This document shows, in pieces, positions 49,181-57,902 of a DNA stretch of 64,000 bases. Source of the DNA: Stenotrophomonas lacuserhaii (GTDB taxonomy: Bacteria; Pseudomonadota; Gammaproteobacteria; Xanthomonadales; Xanthomonadaceae); contig NZ_JACSQS010000001.1 of the NCBI RefSeq assembly GCF_014836545.1, forward strand, positions 300,928-364,927, in the 5' to 3' direction. A program made the position numbers and the translations under genes. The notes beneath the pieces were generated by a model that saw only the letters and a list, made by a program, of their open reading frames with translations, was not told where the DNA came from and ran no database searches. Positions within the stretch are counted from its first letter, which is position 1. Every line of letters starts with the position of its first letter.

Positions 49181-51408
49181 GCAGTACCTCGTTGGGAATA
49201 CGGTAAGGTGAAATGGAGCGTAGCGCCGACGCCCGGCTCGCCTTCGGCCCAGGTGCGGCCGCCGTGCCGGCTGACGATGCGGTGGACGTTGGCCAGCCCG
49301 ATACCGGTGCCTTCGAACTCGTCGGCGTGGTGCAGTCGCTGGAAGACCCCGAACAGCTTGTCGACATAGCGCATGTCGAACCCGCAGCCGTTGTCGCGGA
49401 CATGGAAGACGTGCTCGCTGCCGTTGTCTTCGTGGCCGATTTCGATGGTCGGCTCGGCGCTGTCACGGGTGAACTTGATCGCATTGCCCAGCAGGTTCTG
49501 CCATACCAGCCGCAGCATGCTGGAATCGGCCTCGACCCGCGGCAACGGTGCGATGGACCAGGTGATGCTGCGCCCGCCGGTTTCCATCACCAGGTTGCGC
49601 CGCACGTCTTCCACCAGCGTGGCGACATCCACGCTCACCAGGCCCATGCTGGAGCGGCCCATCTGCGAGAAACTGAGCAGGTCATCGACCAGCGTACCGG
49701 CGGATTTGGCCGATTCCACGATCGTGGCCAGGAAGCGTTTTTCGGTGTCGGTCAGCTTGTCCGCCGCCGAACTGCCCAGCAGTTCGGAATAGCCGACGAT
49801 GTGGCGGAAAGGCGCGCGCAGGTCGTGGCTGACCGAATAGGAAAACGCCTCCAGCTCCTTGTTGCTGCGCAGCAGCTGTTCATTGAGTTCGGCCATTTCC
49901 TCGGCCTTGCGCAGCACGATATCCACGATGGCCGTGCGCAGCTCGATCGCTGCGTCGCGGTCCACGTCCTGCCAGGGCGTGGACTGCTCGCGCACCGTTT
50001 CCTTCCATGCCTCGAAGGACAGCCGCGGCGAGAGCCTGCCGTCGACGGCGGCCTTGCGGGGTTCGCCGCCCCAGCGCACCGTGCGCATGACTTCGGCGCG
50101 GAACCACAGCACGAAACTGTCGTGCAGCTGCGAGATTGAAATGGCCATGACGCCGCTGGCTAGGTCGGCGAAGGCCGCCGCTTCCGGCCAGATCGCGGGC
50201 AGGGCATCGGTGTGGAACACGTCCTCGGCAGGGTGATGGCGGGTCAGCCAGTCCACCAGCGCGTTGACGTCGGTCTGGCCCGGGGTCTGCCCCAGCAGCA
50301 CGCATTGGCCGCGGTGGACGATCGCCGCGCCGGTGGCGCCGGTGAGGTCCAGCAGGCTTTTCTGGTCGCGACCCAGCGCCGCCATGAAATCTTCGTCGCC
50401 GGCCATCCGCCCGAGCAGGCGGACCTGGATGGCGCGCCGCGCGATGCGCTCCTCCACCGCCAACGCGCGCTCCTTCAAGGCGATCTGCAGCGAAAGGATC
50501 TGTCCGATGAACTCACACGCGGTGCGCACGTGATAGGGCACGCGGCGCGGCAGCTGGTTGTGGCAGGACACCAGCCCCCACAGGCGGCCTTCTGCCAGCA
50601 GCGACACCGACAGCGAGGCGCCGGTGCCCATGTTGCGCATGTACTGCAGGTGCACGGGCGAAACGCTGCGCAGGACCGCCAGGCTGAGGTCGGTGGGGGC
50701 GGCGTCGGCCAGGCCTGCACTGCGCAGCAGCGGCACCGCCCGGTAGTCGTTGTCGGCGATCAGCCGCACGCGGTTGCGGCGATAAAGTTCACGTGCCTGC
50801 GCCGGGATATCCGATTCGGGGAAGCGCAGGTCCATGTAGGACGGCAGCCGGTCATTGCGATCCTCGGCCACCACCGCGCCGTTCCAGTCCTTGTCGAACT
50901 GGTAGATCAGCGTGCGGTCGAAACCGGCCAGGTCGCGCACGTGGCGCGCACCGATCTCGCACAGCGAAGCGATGTCCGGAGCCACCTCGACCTCGCCCAT
51001 GAAGCGGCGTATGTGGGGGTACAGGTCTTCCAGGGAGCCGGGTTCGCCGTCGACCGGCTCTTCCAGTTCGATGATGAAATGGGTTTCGCTGCGGTGCGCC
51101 AGCGCATGGTGGCGACCGGACCGCCCCAGCTGGACCGAGCCGAGGAACACCGTGGATTCCGGTGCCAGCAGGTCCAGGTGTCGTCGATAGGGCACCAGCG
51201 CGCCGCCGAGTACACGGTCCAGGTGCTGGTCCAGCGGATCCCCGAAGTCCTCCAGCACCTGCGCCTGGCTTACGGCGCGTTCCTGTACCCGCATCGACAG
51301 CGGGTCCACCACCAGCAACAGCCCGTACGGCTGGATTGCCCCGGGCGTATGGATCGGTTCACGCGCGCAGCTGGATAGATCCAGGTCGACATCAGGGGCG
51401 TCGTTCAT
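49177..51408 (-). CDS. bphP: Bacteriophytochrome photoreceptor histidine kinase BphP
   Basis: This 743-residue red/far-red photoreceptor kinase has a PAS-GAF-PHY sensory module and a kinase module. Cys14 in LSSCAREPIHTPGAIQPYG is the likely biliverdin-attachment site. The GAF domain has FPESDIP (usually FPASDIP) and the conserved His residues in SPVHLQYMRNMG and SCHNQL (near 250 and 281). The PHY tongue has SPRLSFEAW near 455. The HisKA phospho-acceptor is His528 (SVSHDLRAPFRHI). GAGGAG six bases upstream supports ATG 51408, which also overlaps the bphO stop. Confidence 0.95.
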   Translation of the reverse strand: MNDAPDVDLDLSSCAREPIHTPGAIQPYGLLLVVDPLSMRVQERAVSQAQVLEDFGDPLDQHLDRVLGGALVPYRRHLDLLAPESTVFLGSVQLGRSGRHHALAHRSETHFIIELEEPVDGEPGSLEDLYPHIRRFMGEVEVAPDIASLCEIGARHVRDLAGFDRTLIYQFDKDWNGAVVAEDRNDRLPSYMDLRFPESDIPAQARELYRRNRVRLIADNDYRAVPLLRSAGLADAAPTDLSLAVLRSVSPVHLQYMRNMGTGASLSVSLLAEGRLWGLVSCHNQLPRRVPYHVRTACEFIGQILSLQIALKERALAVEERIARRAIQVRLLGRMAGDEDFMAALGRDQKSLLDLTGATGAAIVHRGQCVLLGQTPGQTDVNALVDWLTRHHPAEDVFHTDALPAIWPEAAAFADLASGVMAISISQLHDSFVLWFRAEVMRTVRWGGEPRKAAVDGRLSPRLSFEAWKETVREQSTPWQDVDRDAAIELRTAIVDIVLRKAEEMAELNEQLLRSNKELEAFSYSVSHDLRAPFRHIVGYSELLGSSAADKLTDTEKRFLATIVESAKSAGTLVDDLLSFSQMGRSSMGLVSVDVATLVEDVRRNLVMETGGRSITWSIAPLPRVEADSSMLRLVWQNLLGNAIKFTRDSAEPTIEIGHEDNGSEHVFHVRDNGCGFDMRYVDKLFGVFQRLHHADEFEGTGIGLANVHRIVSRHGGRTWAEGEPGVGATLHFTLPYSQRGTA

Positions 51409-51992
51409 GGGAACTCCTCGGTAACGAACCTGCCCACGGCAGCGAAGGCAGCGCGTGCGCCGTCCTCCACGTGCCGTTCGTCCGCCGCGGGCAGCGCGAT
51501 GGCATTCAATGCAGTCGTGAAGTGGCGCCAATGGGCCGCAACGCCCCCGGCAGGAGGAGCAAGATGGCGTGCGCCGAAGGCCCGGTCCACGCCCAGCGGG
51601 GCAGCCAGCTTGTAGATCACCGCGCCGCCCAACGCGGATCCCTCGGCCACGTACAACCAGCCCAGCGCGGCGGGCAGGGGCAGGGTGGCGGGCAGCACCG
51701 GGACCGGCGCAGGCAGGGGCGACTGCAGGTCGGAAAGGTCGCGGCTGATCCCTTCCAGCCGGCGCCGGGCAGGCAGGCCGGGCAGCAGCGGTTGCAAGGC
51801 CGGTGCGGCGTAGAGACTGTCCACGTGCTGGTGCAGGCGGTGCTGCACGCGCAGGAAGGCGGCGAAGCGTTCTCGGCTTTCGAAGATGCGTTGGGCCATG
51901 ATGCGCTGGTCCAGCCGCTCGTGCGTTTCATGGGTGGCGCGTTTCAGGCGCTCGGCACGGGTAGGCGGCAGGGCCGGGTCAGGTACTGGCAT
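51405..51992 (-). CDS. bphO: Heme oxygenase BphO (biliverdin-producing)
   Basis: This 195-residue all-helical heme oxygenase opens heme to biliverdin, the chromophore of BphP. The likely proximal heme ligand is His24 in RATHETHERLD, and the distal helix has LYVAEGSALGGAVI with the glycine-rich bend over the heme. It is the first gene of the light-sensing operon and overlaps bphP by four bases, so chromophore and apoprotein are made together. Confidence 0.92.
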   Translation of the reverse strand: MPVPDPALPPTRAERLKRATHETHERLDQRIMAQRIFESRERFAAFLRVQHRLHQHVDSLYAAPALQPLLPGLPARRRLEGISRDLSDLQSPLPAPVPVLPATLPLPAALGWLYVAEGSALGGAVIYKLAAPLGVDRAFGARHLAPPAGGVAAHWRHFTTALNAIALPAADERHVEDGARAAFAAVGRFVTEEFP

Positions 51993-52091
51993 CGACGACG
52001 ACGGGCAGGATGCACGATGGGGGAGACGCTGCAGAATATCAGACCGCCCGATGGCCTCGTGTCAACGGAATTTCATCCGTTGCGGTGATGC

Positions 52092-52133
52092 ACCAACGGC
52101 CCGCTGCGCTCGCCGACCCTGGGTCGGCGCTAC
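52092..52133. repeat. Single SMAG-type repeat
   Basis: CGCCGACCCTGGGTCGGCGCTAC at 52111-52133 (given as positions; the head CTAC is the reverse of GTAG) is one hairpin unit. Together with the 19 bases before it (CAACGGCCCGCTGCGCT...) it nearly matches the right half of the pair at 39795-39869. It lies just past the yqaA-type gene stop and can act as its terminator. Confidence 0.82.
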
Positions 52134-52137
52134 CGGT

Positions 52138-52563
52138 CTACATCAGCCCCAGGGTCACCAACGCGAGCACGAGGTAGCGCATGGCCTTGGCGATGAATAC
52201 CAGCGGCAGGAACACCCGCAGCGGCTCGCGCATCACGCCGGCCGCCAGCGTGATCGGGTCGCCGATCACCGGAGCCCACGACAGCAGCAGCGACCAGCGC
52301 CCGTAACGTCGATACCAGGCCTGCGCGCGTTCCAGCCGTGCTGGCGATACCGGGAACCAGCGACGCCCCTGGAACCGTTGCACCTGCAGGCCGAGCCACC
52401 AGTTGACCAGCGATCCCAGCACGTTGCCGGCGGTCGCCACCGCGACCAGCAGGACCGGATCGCCGCCTTCCAGCAGCAGGGCCACCAGCACCGCCTCGGA
52501 CTGGGCGGGCAGGAGGGTGGCGGCGATGAGGGCGGCGAGGAACAGGCCGGACAGGGAAAGCAT
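52138..52563 (-). CDS. YqaA-type DedA/VTT-domain membrane protein
   Basis: This 141-residue inner-membrane protein of the YqaA branch of the DedA/VTT superfamily has three to four hydrophobic segments. It shows the family pattern NVLGSLVNWWLGLQVQRF and the arginine/glycine-proline region WSLLLSWAPVIGDPITLAAG. Larger DedA proteins move lipids across membranes; the role of this short branch is unknown. It is divergent from xthA. Confidence 0.82.
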   Translation of the reverse strand: MLSLSGLFLAALIAATLLPAQSEAVLVALLLEGGDPVLLVAVATAGNVLGSLVNWWLGLQVQRFQGRRWFPVSPARLERAQAWYRRYGRWSLLLSWAPVIGDPITLAAGVMREPLRVFLPLVFIAKAMRYLVLALVTLGLM

Positions 52564-52653
52564 GCTTCATTCTACGGCGGCGGTGTCCTCGCGCGGCTTT
52601 CAGCCCGCCCGCGCCATCCTGTGCCGGTCCATCCGCAGCAACCGAGGTGCCGC

Positions 52654-53466
52654 ATGCCCCGTTCGCGCACGCTGACGATCGCGACCTTCAACGTCAACGG
52701 CATCAACAGCCGTCTGCCGCACCTGCTGGCGTGGCTGGAGCAGGAACAGCCGGATATCGTCGCCCTGCAGGAACTGAAGGCGACCGACAGCGGGTTCCCG
52801 ATCGCCGCCATCGAAGGCGCGGGCTACGGGGCGATATGGCAGGGCCAGGCATCGTGGAACGGCGTGGCCCTGCTGGCCCGCGGCAGCGTTCCGGTGGAGA
52901 GTCGCCGCGGCCTTCCCGGCGCACCAGCGGATACCCAGGCGCGCTATATCGAGGCGGCGGTGCACGGCATCGTGGTGGCCGCGCTTTACCTGCCCAACGG
53001 TAATCCGCAGCCGGGGCCGAAATATGACTACAAGCTGGCGTGGATGCAGCGGCTCGCGCGGCATGCCCGCACCCTGGTGAAGCTGGAGCATCCCGTGGCC
53101 ATGCTCGGTGATTTCAACGTCATTCCCACCGATGAGGATGTGTACGACGCCGCTGCCTGGAAGAAGGATGCGCTTATCCAGCCGGCGGTGCGCGAGGCCT
53201 ACCAGAAGCTCCTGGCGCAGGGCTGGACCGATGCACTGCGGTCCTGTTCCGGTGAGCAGCGGGTGTATACCTTCTGGGACTATTTCCGCCAGCACGCGCA
53301 ACGCGACCGCGGCCTGCGCATCGACCACCTGCTGCTGAATCCGGTGCTGGCGCCGGGACTGGTCGAAGCCGGCGTGGACCGTTGGGTGCGCCTGCAGGAG
53401 AAGGCCAGTGACCATGCGCCCACCTGGGCCAGGATCAAACTGCCGGCGGTGCGCCGAGCTTCCTGA
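52654..53466 (+). CDS. xthA: Exodeoxyribonuclease III XthA
   Basis: This 270-residue AP endonuclease/3'-exonuclease repairs abasic sites. Motifs are IATFNVNGINSRLPHL at the N-terminus, IVALQELKAT (metal Glu), LGDFNVIPTDEDVYD and LRIDHLLLN with a C-terminal SDHAPTWA. GAGG six bases before ATG 52654 fixes the start. Its last 32 bases overlap, tail to tail, the end of the UdgX gene, which also handles uracil and abasic damage. Confidence 0.95.
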   Translation: MPRSRTLTIATFNVNGINSRLPHLLAWLEQEQPDIVALQELKATDSGFPIAAIEGAGYGAIWQGQASWNGVALLARGSVPVESRRGLPGAPADTQARYIEAAVHGIVVAALYLPNGNPQPGPKYDYKLAWMQRLARHARTLVKLEHPVAMLGDFNVIPTDEDVYDAAAWKKDALIQPAVREAYQKLLAQGWTDALRSCSGEQRVYTFWDYFRQHAQRDRGLRIDHLLLNPVLAPGLVEAGVDRWVRLQEKASDHAPTWARIKLPAVRRAS

Positions 53467-54889
53467 TATCGGCCAGCAGCAGCGCATGGGCGGCCTCGCG
53501 CGCTGCCCCCTCGCCCTGGCGCAGCACCCACGACGGATGCACGGTGACCAGCGCCGGGGTGCCGTCATGCAGGGTGTGCCACTGGCCACGCCCTTCGCTG
53601 AAACGGAACGCGGCGCCGAGCAGCGCCGAGGCGGCCGTCGCGCCCAGGCACACCACCGTATCCGGACGCACCTGTTCGATCTCACCTGCCAGCCAGGAAC
53701 GGCAGGCCTGCACGTGCTCGCGGTCGGGGCGCTGGTGCACGCGGACTTTGCCACGGCGCTGGAAGCGGAAGTGCTTCACCGCGTTGGTCAGGTACAGCGT
53801 GGTCCGATCAATGCCGGCCTCGGCGAGCACGCGATCCAGCAACTGGCCGGCCGGACCCACGAACGGTCGGCCGCTGAGGTCCTCGCGATCTCCGGGCTGC
53901 TCACCGATCAGCATCACCCGCGCATCGGCCGGTCCTTCGCCGAACACGGTCTGGGTGGCCGGCTCCCACAGCGCGCAGCGCCGGCAGGCGGTGGCGCGGT
54001 GCCGCTGCGCAGTGAGTGAATCGGGAAGGGCCTCGGCGGCGCGTGCGGCGGCTGCCGACGGCAGCAACGGTGCCTCGGGAATCCGGCGCTGCGGCGCCAA
54101 TGCTTCGCGCGCATGCATTTCCTCCACGCGCGTACCGGCATCGCGCACCAGCCGCGGCAGCAACGTAGCTTCGGGCAGGTGCTTCCAGTATTTCACCGGC
54201 ATCTCCTGGCGCATCATCCGCTCATTCAACCGCGCCGGGTTGAAGATGCTGGCGTAGTAGGTGCGCCACAGCTCCTCGCGTGAATCATCGGCCGGGGCAT
54301 CGCTGCGCTGCGCACCGGGGCCGGCGCTCAGTTGGCTGCCATCCCAGTACGCGCTGCGCGAGGGTGTCAGGATGGCCCAGCGCATGCCGGCGAAGCGGCG
54401 CGCGAAAAATGGCGCGACCCGGTCCACGATGTGGTGGTCCGGTTCGAACCAGGCGATGAACGCATCGTCCTCGCCGGGCACCTGGCGGAACCGCACGAAG
54501 GCCTTCATCTTGTGCGAATCACGGCGTACCGCCTGCGCCAGCGCATTGGCGCGCAGCACATCGGCATCGGCGGGGTTGGACAGCACCTCGCGCTGGCCAT
54601 GGGCGATCCGCCACAGCAAGCGGTACAGCAGCGGCAGGCGCTGCGGATCGCGGTGACACAGCACGCTGGTCGCCAGTTCCAGGAAGGCCTTGGACACGCG
54701 TGCGGGAGCGCCGCTGTCGCCTGACGTCGCCGCGCCAGCAAGCGCCGGCGCGTCCAGCAGCGAGGCCTCGGTGCCCTCCAGCCAGTCGATCTGTTCGGGT
54801 GCCACCGTTGCAGCAAGCCCCTGGCGCGCGGCCGCCCGCCAGGCATCCAGTGACCACGGCGGATCGATCCGTGCCGACCAGCGCTGCAT
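53435..54889 (-). CDS. udgX: UdgX-family uracil-DNA-binding protein with N-terminal DUF4130 domain
   Basis: This 484-residue two-domain protein has a DUF4130 domain in its N-terminal half (RDSHKMKAFVRFRQVPGEDD, FEPDHHIVDRVAPFFARRF). The C-terminal part is an Fe-S uracil-DNA glycosylase-like domain (ACRRCALWEPATQTVFGEGP, IGEQPGDREDLSGRPFVGPA). UdgX proteins form a covalent bond to DNA at uracil through a His in a KRRIH loop. Here the loop reads KVRVH (residues 381-385), keeping Lys, the second Arg and the His. ATG 54889 lies one base from the radical-SAM stop, so the two are co-translated. Confidence 0.9.
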   Translation of the reverse strand: MQRWSARIDPPWSLDAWRAAARQGLAATVAPEQIDWLEGTEASLLDAPALAGAATSGDSGAPARVSKAFLELATSVLCHRDPQRLPLLYRLLWRIAHGQREVLSNPADADVLRANALAQAVRRDSHKMKAFVRFRQVPGEDDAFIAWFEPDHHIVDRVAPFFARRFAGMRWAILTPSRSAYWDGSQLSAGPGAQRSDAPADDSREELWRTYYASIFNPARLNERMMRQEMPVKYWKHLPEATLLPRLVRDAGTRVEEMHAREALAPQRRIPEAPLLPSAAAARAAEALPDSLTAQRHRATACRRCALWEPATQTVFGEGPADARVMLIGEQPGDREDLSGRPFVGPAGQLLDRVLAEAGIDRTTLYLTNAVKHFRFQRRGKVRVHQRPDREHVQACRSWLAGEIEQVRPDTVVCLGATAASALLGAAFRFSEGRGQWHTLHDGTPALVTVHPSWVLRQGEGAAREAAHALLLADIRKLGAPPAV

Positions 54890-54890
54890 C

Positions 54891-56171
54891 TCAGCTGGCA
54901 AGGCTTTCGCCGAACAACGAACCCTGCCGCGGCGGGGGCGCCAAGCTGGCACGCAGGCTGGCAGGATCATCCAGCCGACGGTGCGGATGGTGGTCCAGCA
55001 ACTGCACGAACGGGAGCAGCTTGCGCATCGGCGCGCGCAGCCGCGCCACGTCGGCGACCCGCAGGCGGCCATGGCGGCGCGCCATCAGCACGCGCTTGAC
55101 GTTGCGTACGCCCAGTCCCGGCACCCGCAGGAGCAGTTCCTTCGGTGCCAGGTTGAGGTCCACCGGGAACTGCTCGGGATGGCGCAGCGCCCAGGCCATC
55201 TTCGGGTCGATGTCCAGGTCCAGCATGCCGTCCTGGGTAGTGTCGGTGATCTCTTCGATACCGTAGCCATAGAAGCGCAGCAGCCAGTCGGCCTGGTACA
55301 GACGGTGCTCGCGCTGCAGCGGCGGGGGCTGCAGCGGCAGTGCCTTGCTGGCATCGGGAATCGGACTGAAGGCGGAATAGTAGACCCGACGCATGTGGTA
55401 ATTGCCGTACAGCTGGTCGGAGGTGGTCAGGATGTCGCGGTCGCTGGCACCGTCGGCACCGACGATCATCTGCGTGCTCTGACCGGCAGGCGCGAACTTC
55501 GGCGCGCGCTTCTGCGCGCTGCGGTGCGGGGTGGCCACTACGGAAGGACGAGCGCGCTCCTCCTTGGATTCCTCGATGCGCCAGCGCAGCTCACCCATCG
55601 CGCCGCGGATGGTAGGCATGGTCTTTTCCGGCGCGAACGCGGCAAGGCCGGCTTCGGTCGGCAGCTCGACGTTGATCGACAGGCGGTCGGCGTACTTTCC
55701 CGCTGCCGCCAGCAGTTCCGGCGAGGCCTCGGGAATGGTCTTGAGGTGGATGTAGCCGGCGTAGCGGTGTTCCTCGCGCAGTTGGCGCGCCACTTCCACC
55801 ATGTGTTCCATCGTGTAGTCGGCGCTGCGGATGATCCCGCTGGACAGGAACAACCCCTCGATGTAATTGCGCTTGTAGAAGTCCAACGTCAGCGCGACGA
55901 CCTCGGCCACGCGGAAGCGGGCGCGCGGCACGTTGCTCGATACGCGGTTCACGCAGTAGGCGCAGTCGTAGATGCAGAAGTTGGTGAGCAGGATCTTCAG
56001 CAGGGAGACGCAGCGGCCATCCGGGGTGTAGCTGTGGCAGATGCCGGACCCTTCGGTGCTGCCGATGCCACCGGACTTTTTCGAGTCGCGCTTGCCGGCC
56101 CCGCTGGAGGCGCACGAGGCATCGTACTTTGCCGCGTCGGCGAGGATTTCGAGTTTGCGCAGGGTTTCCAT
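54891..56171 (-). CDS. Putative DNA modification/repair radical-SAM protein
   Basis: This 426-residue radical-SAM protein belongs to a family regularly linked to UdgX. The cluster motif is NFCIYDCAYC (Cys-x3-Cys-x2-Cys, near residues 65-74). An earlier cysteine pair (CASS, ICHSYT) and a C-terminal helix-hairpin-helix (LLRVPGLGVRNVKRVLMARR) suggest DNA binding. The reaction is unknown. It is the promoter-proximal gene of the pair, with a LexA-like box about 97 bases upstream. Confidence 0.88.
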   Translation of the reverse strand: METLRKLEILADAAKYDASCASSGAGKRDSKKSGGIGSTEGSGICHSYTPDGRCVSLLKILLTNFCIYDCAYCVNRVSSNVPRARFRVAEVVALTLDFYKRNYIEGLFLSSGIIRSADYTMEHMVEVARQLREEHRYAGYIHLKTIPEASPELLAAAGKYADRLSINVELPTEAGLAAFAPEKTMPTIRGAMGELRWRIEESKEERARPSVVATPHRSAQKRAPKFAPAGQSTQMIVGADGASDRDILTTSDQLYGNYHMRRVYYSAFSPIPDASKALPLQPPPLQREHRLYQADWLLRFYGYGIEEITDTTQDGMLDLDIDPKMAWALRHPEQFPVDLNLAPKELLLRVPGLGVRNVKRVLMARRHGRLRVADVARLRAPMRKLLPFVQLLDHHPHRRLDDPASLRASLAPPPRQGSLFGESLAS

Positions 56172-56192
56172 GGGGCCACGCTAGGGAGGGCG

Positions 56193-56211
56193 CGTCTCAG
56201 GCTGTGAGACG
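56193..56211. promoter_or_regulatory. Dyad CGTCTCA-N5-TGAGACG ahead of the radical-SAM gene
   Basis: CGTCTCA and TGAGACG form a perfect 7-bp inverted repeat around GGCTG, about 22-40 bases upstream of the radical-SAM start. It could be an operator or a hairpin in the leader RNA. No known factor is recognised. Confidence 0.4.
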
Positions 56212-56267
56212 GACAGCAGGGGCAATCTGAAGGCTTCAGGCGAGGATCCGCAGCGCTTTCAGCTCCG

Positions 56268-56282
56268 TTAGCAGGAATACTA
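56268..56282. promoter_or_regulatory. lexA box: Putative LexA (SOS) box, Xanthomonadales type
   Basis: TTAG-CAGGAA-TACTA matches exactly the TTAG-N6-TACTA LexA box described for Xanthomonas and Xylella. It sits within a longer dyad GTTAG-N8-CTAAC (56267-56284). It lies in the divergent region about 97 bases before the radical-SAM/UdgX operon and about 77 before the PI-PLC-like gene. The repair function of the former makes it the likelier target. Confidence 0.7.
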
Positions 56283-56358
56283 ACAGGTGCCGACTGTCAT
56301 CTGTGTGTATGCGCCGGCCGGCAGACTGTCGGGCCCCGCAGCTCACAGGTCACTCCAC

Positions 56359-57435
56359 GTGGCATTCTCCCGCAGGCCCCGTTCCGCCTTGTTGTTGTTG
56401 CTGGCGCTGGCCGCCGGCGCCTCCGCCGCGCCTCCGGTGCTGCGCATCAACGATGTGCTTGCCGTCGGCACCCACAACAGTTACAAGCTGCCGATGCCAC
56501 AAGCCCGACTGCAGGCACTGGCAAGCCAACAACCGGGCATGGCCCAGGCGCTGGACTACGCCCACCGTCCTTTGGTCGAGCAGCTGCAGCATGGGGCGCG
56601 CCAGATCGAGCTGGACGTCAATTTCGATCCGCAGGGCGGCCATTACGCGGCCGGATCGGCCGACCCGGACCTGCAACGGCCGGGCTTCAAGGTGCTGCAC
56701 ATGCCCGGGCTGGACAATGCCAGCAGCTGCACCAGACTGCTGCAGTGCCTGCGACAGCTGCGCGCGTGGTCCGATGCGCATCCCCGGCACGCGCCGATCC
56801 TGCTGCTGGTCAACGCCAAGGATGACCAGAACGCCCGGCTGGGTGGCATTGATGCGCTGCGCTTCGATGCGGCGGCGTTCGACGCGCTGGATGCGGAGAT
56901 CCGCACGGTGCTCGGGCCGGAGAAACTGATCGTGCCCGATGACGTGCAGGCCGCCTACCCGACGCTGCGCGAGGCGGTGCTGGCGGGAAACTGGCCGGCG
57001 CTGGAGCAGGCGCGCGGCCGCTTCCTGTTCGCGCTGGACGAAGGTCCGGAAAAGGTGGCGCTGTATCGGGGCGATCGCCGTTCATTGCAGGGCAGGGTGT
57101 TGTTCGTCAACACCGATGCCGATTCACCGGCCGCTGCGTACATGACGCTCAACGACCCGATCGGCCAGGCGGGCCAGATCCGCCGCGCCGTGCAACAGGG
57201 TTTCATCGTGCGTACGCGTGCCGATGCGGAGACCCGTGAGGCGCGTACCGGGGATACCCGGCGGCGCGAGGCGGCACTGACCAGCGGGGCGCAGTATGTA
57301 TCGACGGATTACCTCTGGCCCGATCCGCGCTTCGGCACGGATTACCAGGTTCCGCTGCCGCAGGGGGCAGCGGCGACCTGTAATCCGGTGCGCGCAGGCC
57401 ACTGCGGCATGGCCGATCTTGAAGCACTGCCTTGA
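56359..57435 (+). CDS. Secreted PI-PLC-C1-like phospholipase
   Basis: This protein of about 358 residues has a signal peptide (AFSRRPRSALLLLLALAAGASA) and resembles the calcium-dependent phosphoinositide phospholipase C1-like family. The segments LAVGTHNSYKLPMP (catalytic His), ARQIELDVNF (Glu/Asp metal ligands) and KVLHMPGLDNASSC are typical of the TIM-barrel phosphodiesterase fold, and SGAQYVSTDYLWPDPRFGTD closes the barrel. The GTG at 56359 was chosen so that the signal peptide is N-terminal; a GTG at 56287 adds 24 residues. The natural substrate is unknown. Confidence 0.78.
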   Translation: MAFSRRPRSALLLLLALAAGASAAPPVLRINDVLAVGTHNSYKLPMPQARLQALASQQPGMAQALDYAHRPLVEQLQHGARQIELDVNFDPQGGHYAAGSADPDLQRPGFKVLHMPGLDNASSCTRLLQCLRQLRAWSDAHPRHAPILLLVNAKDDQNARLGGIDALRFDAAAFDALDAEIRTVLGPEKLIVPDDVQAAYPTLREAVLAGNWPALEQARGRFLFALDEGPEKVALYRGDRRSLQGRVLFVNTDADSPAAAYMTLNDPIGQAGQIRRAVQQGFIVRTRADAETREARTGDTRRREAALTSGAQYVSTDYLWPDPRFGTDYQVPLPQGAAATCNPVRAGHCGMADLEALP

Positions 57436-57447
57436 ACAGCAACCGGT

Positions 57448-57858
57448 TCAGGGCACCATCGCGGCCGAGTTCACCAAGCCTACGGCAATTGCCACGCCTG
57501 CCGAAAACCAGCCGGCGCTTTCGTTGCCGGCGTCGATCTGGTCCGGTCCGCGACGGGTGATGATGGCGCGCGAGATACCGAAGGCCAGCATCTGCATCAC
57601 CGCCGCGATGGCCGCCCAGATCGCGGCATCGACCAGCGACACCGAGTGGCTGATCACCGAATTGATCGGCAGCGCCAGGCCGACGAGGGCACCGGCCATG
57701 CCGATGCCAGCCGCTTTGTTGCCCTGCCGGATCAAGGTGATTTCCTTGTGCGGGGTGATCAGCGCGACCAACGTGATGGCCAGCAGCAGGATCAGCAGGC
57801 CGATCCCCATGAAGGCGGCGAAGGCGAGGAACGATTGACCGGTGATGACATAGTTCAT
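57448..57858 (-). CDS. DUF350 membrane protein
   Basis: This 136-residue inner-membrane protein of the DUF350 (YjfL-like) family has four hydrophobic helices arranged as two similar pairs. A polar loop (TPHKEITLIRQGNKAAGIGMAG) lies between helices 1 and 2. The function is unknown; related proteins often sit beside membrane or spermidine-synthase-like genes, which are absent here. It is divergent from the second glgX. Confidence 0.83.
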   Translation of the reverse strand: MNYVITGQSFLAFAAFMGIGLLILLLAITLVALITPHKEITLIRQGNKAAGIGMAGALVGLALPINSVISHSVSLVDAAIWAAIAAVMQMLAFGISRAIITRRGPDQIDAGNESAGWFSAGVAIAVGLVNSAAMVP

Positions 57859-57902
57859 GGCAGTCCTTGGAGCATGTCGGGGCAGGGGACCACGCTACCG
57901 CA

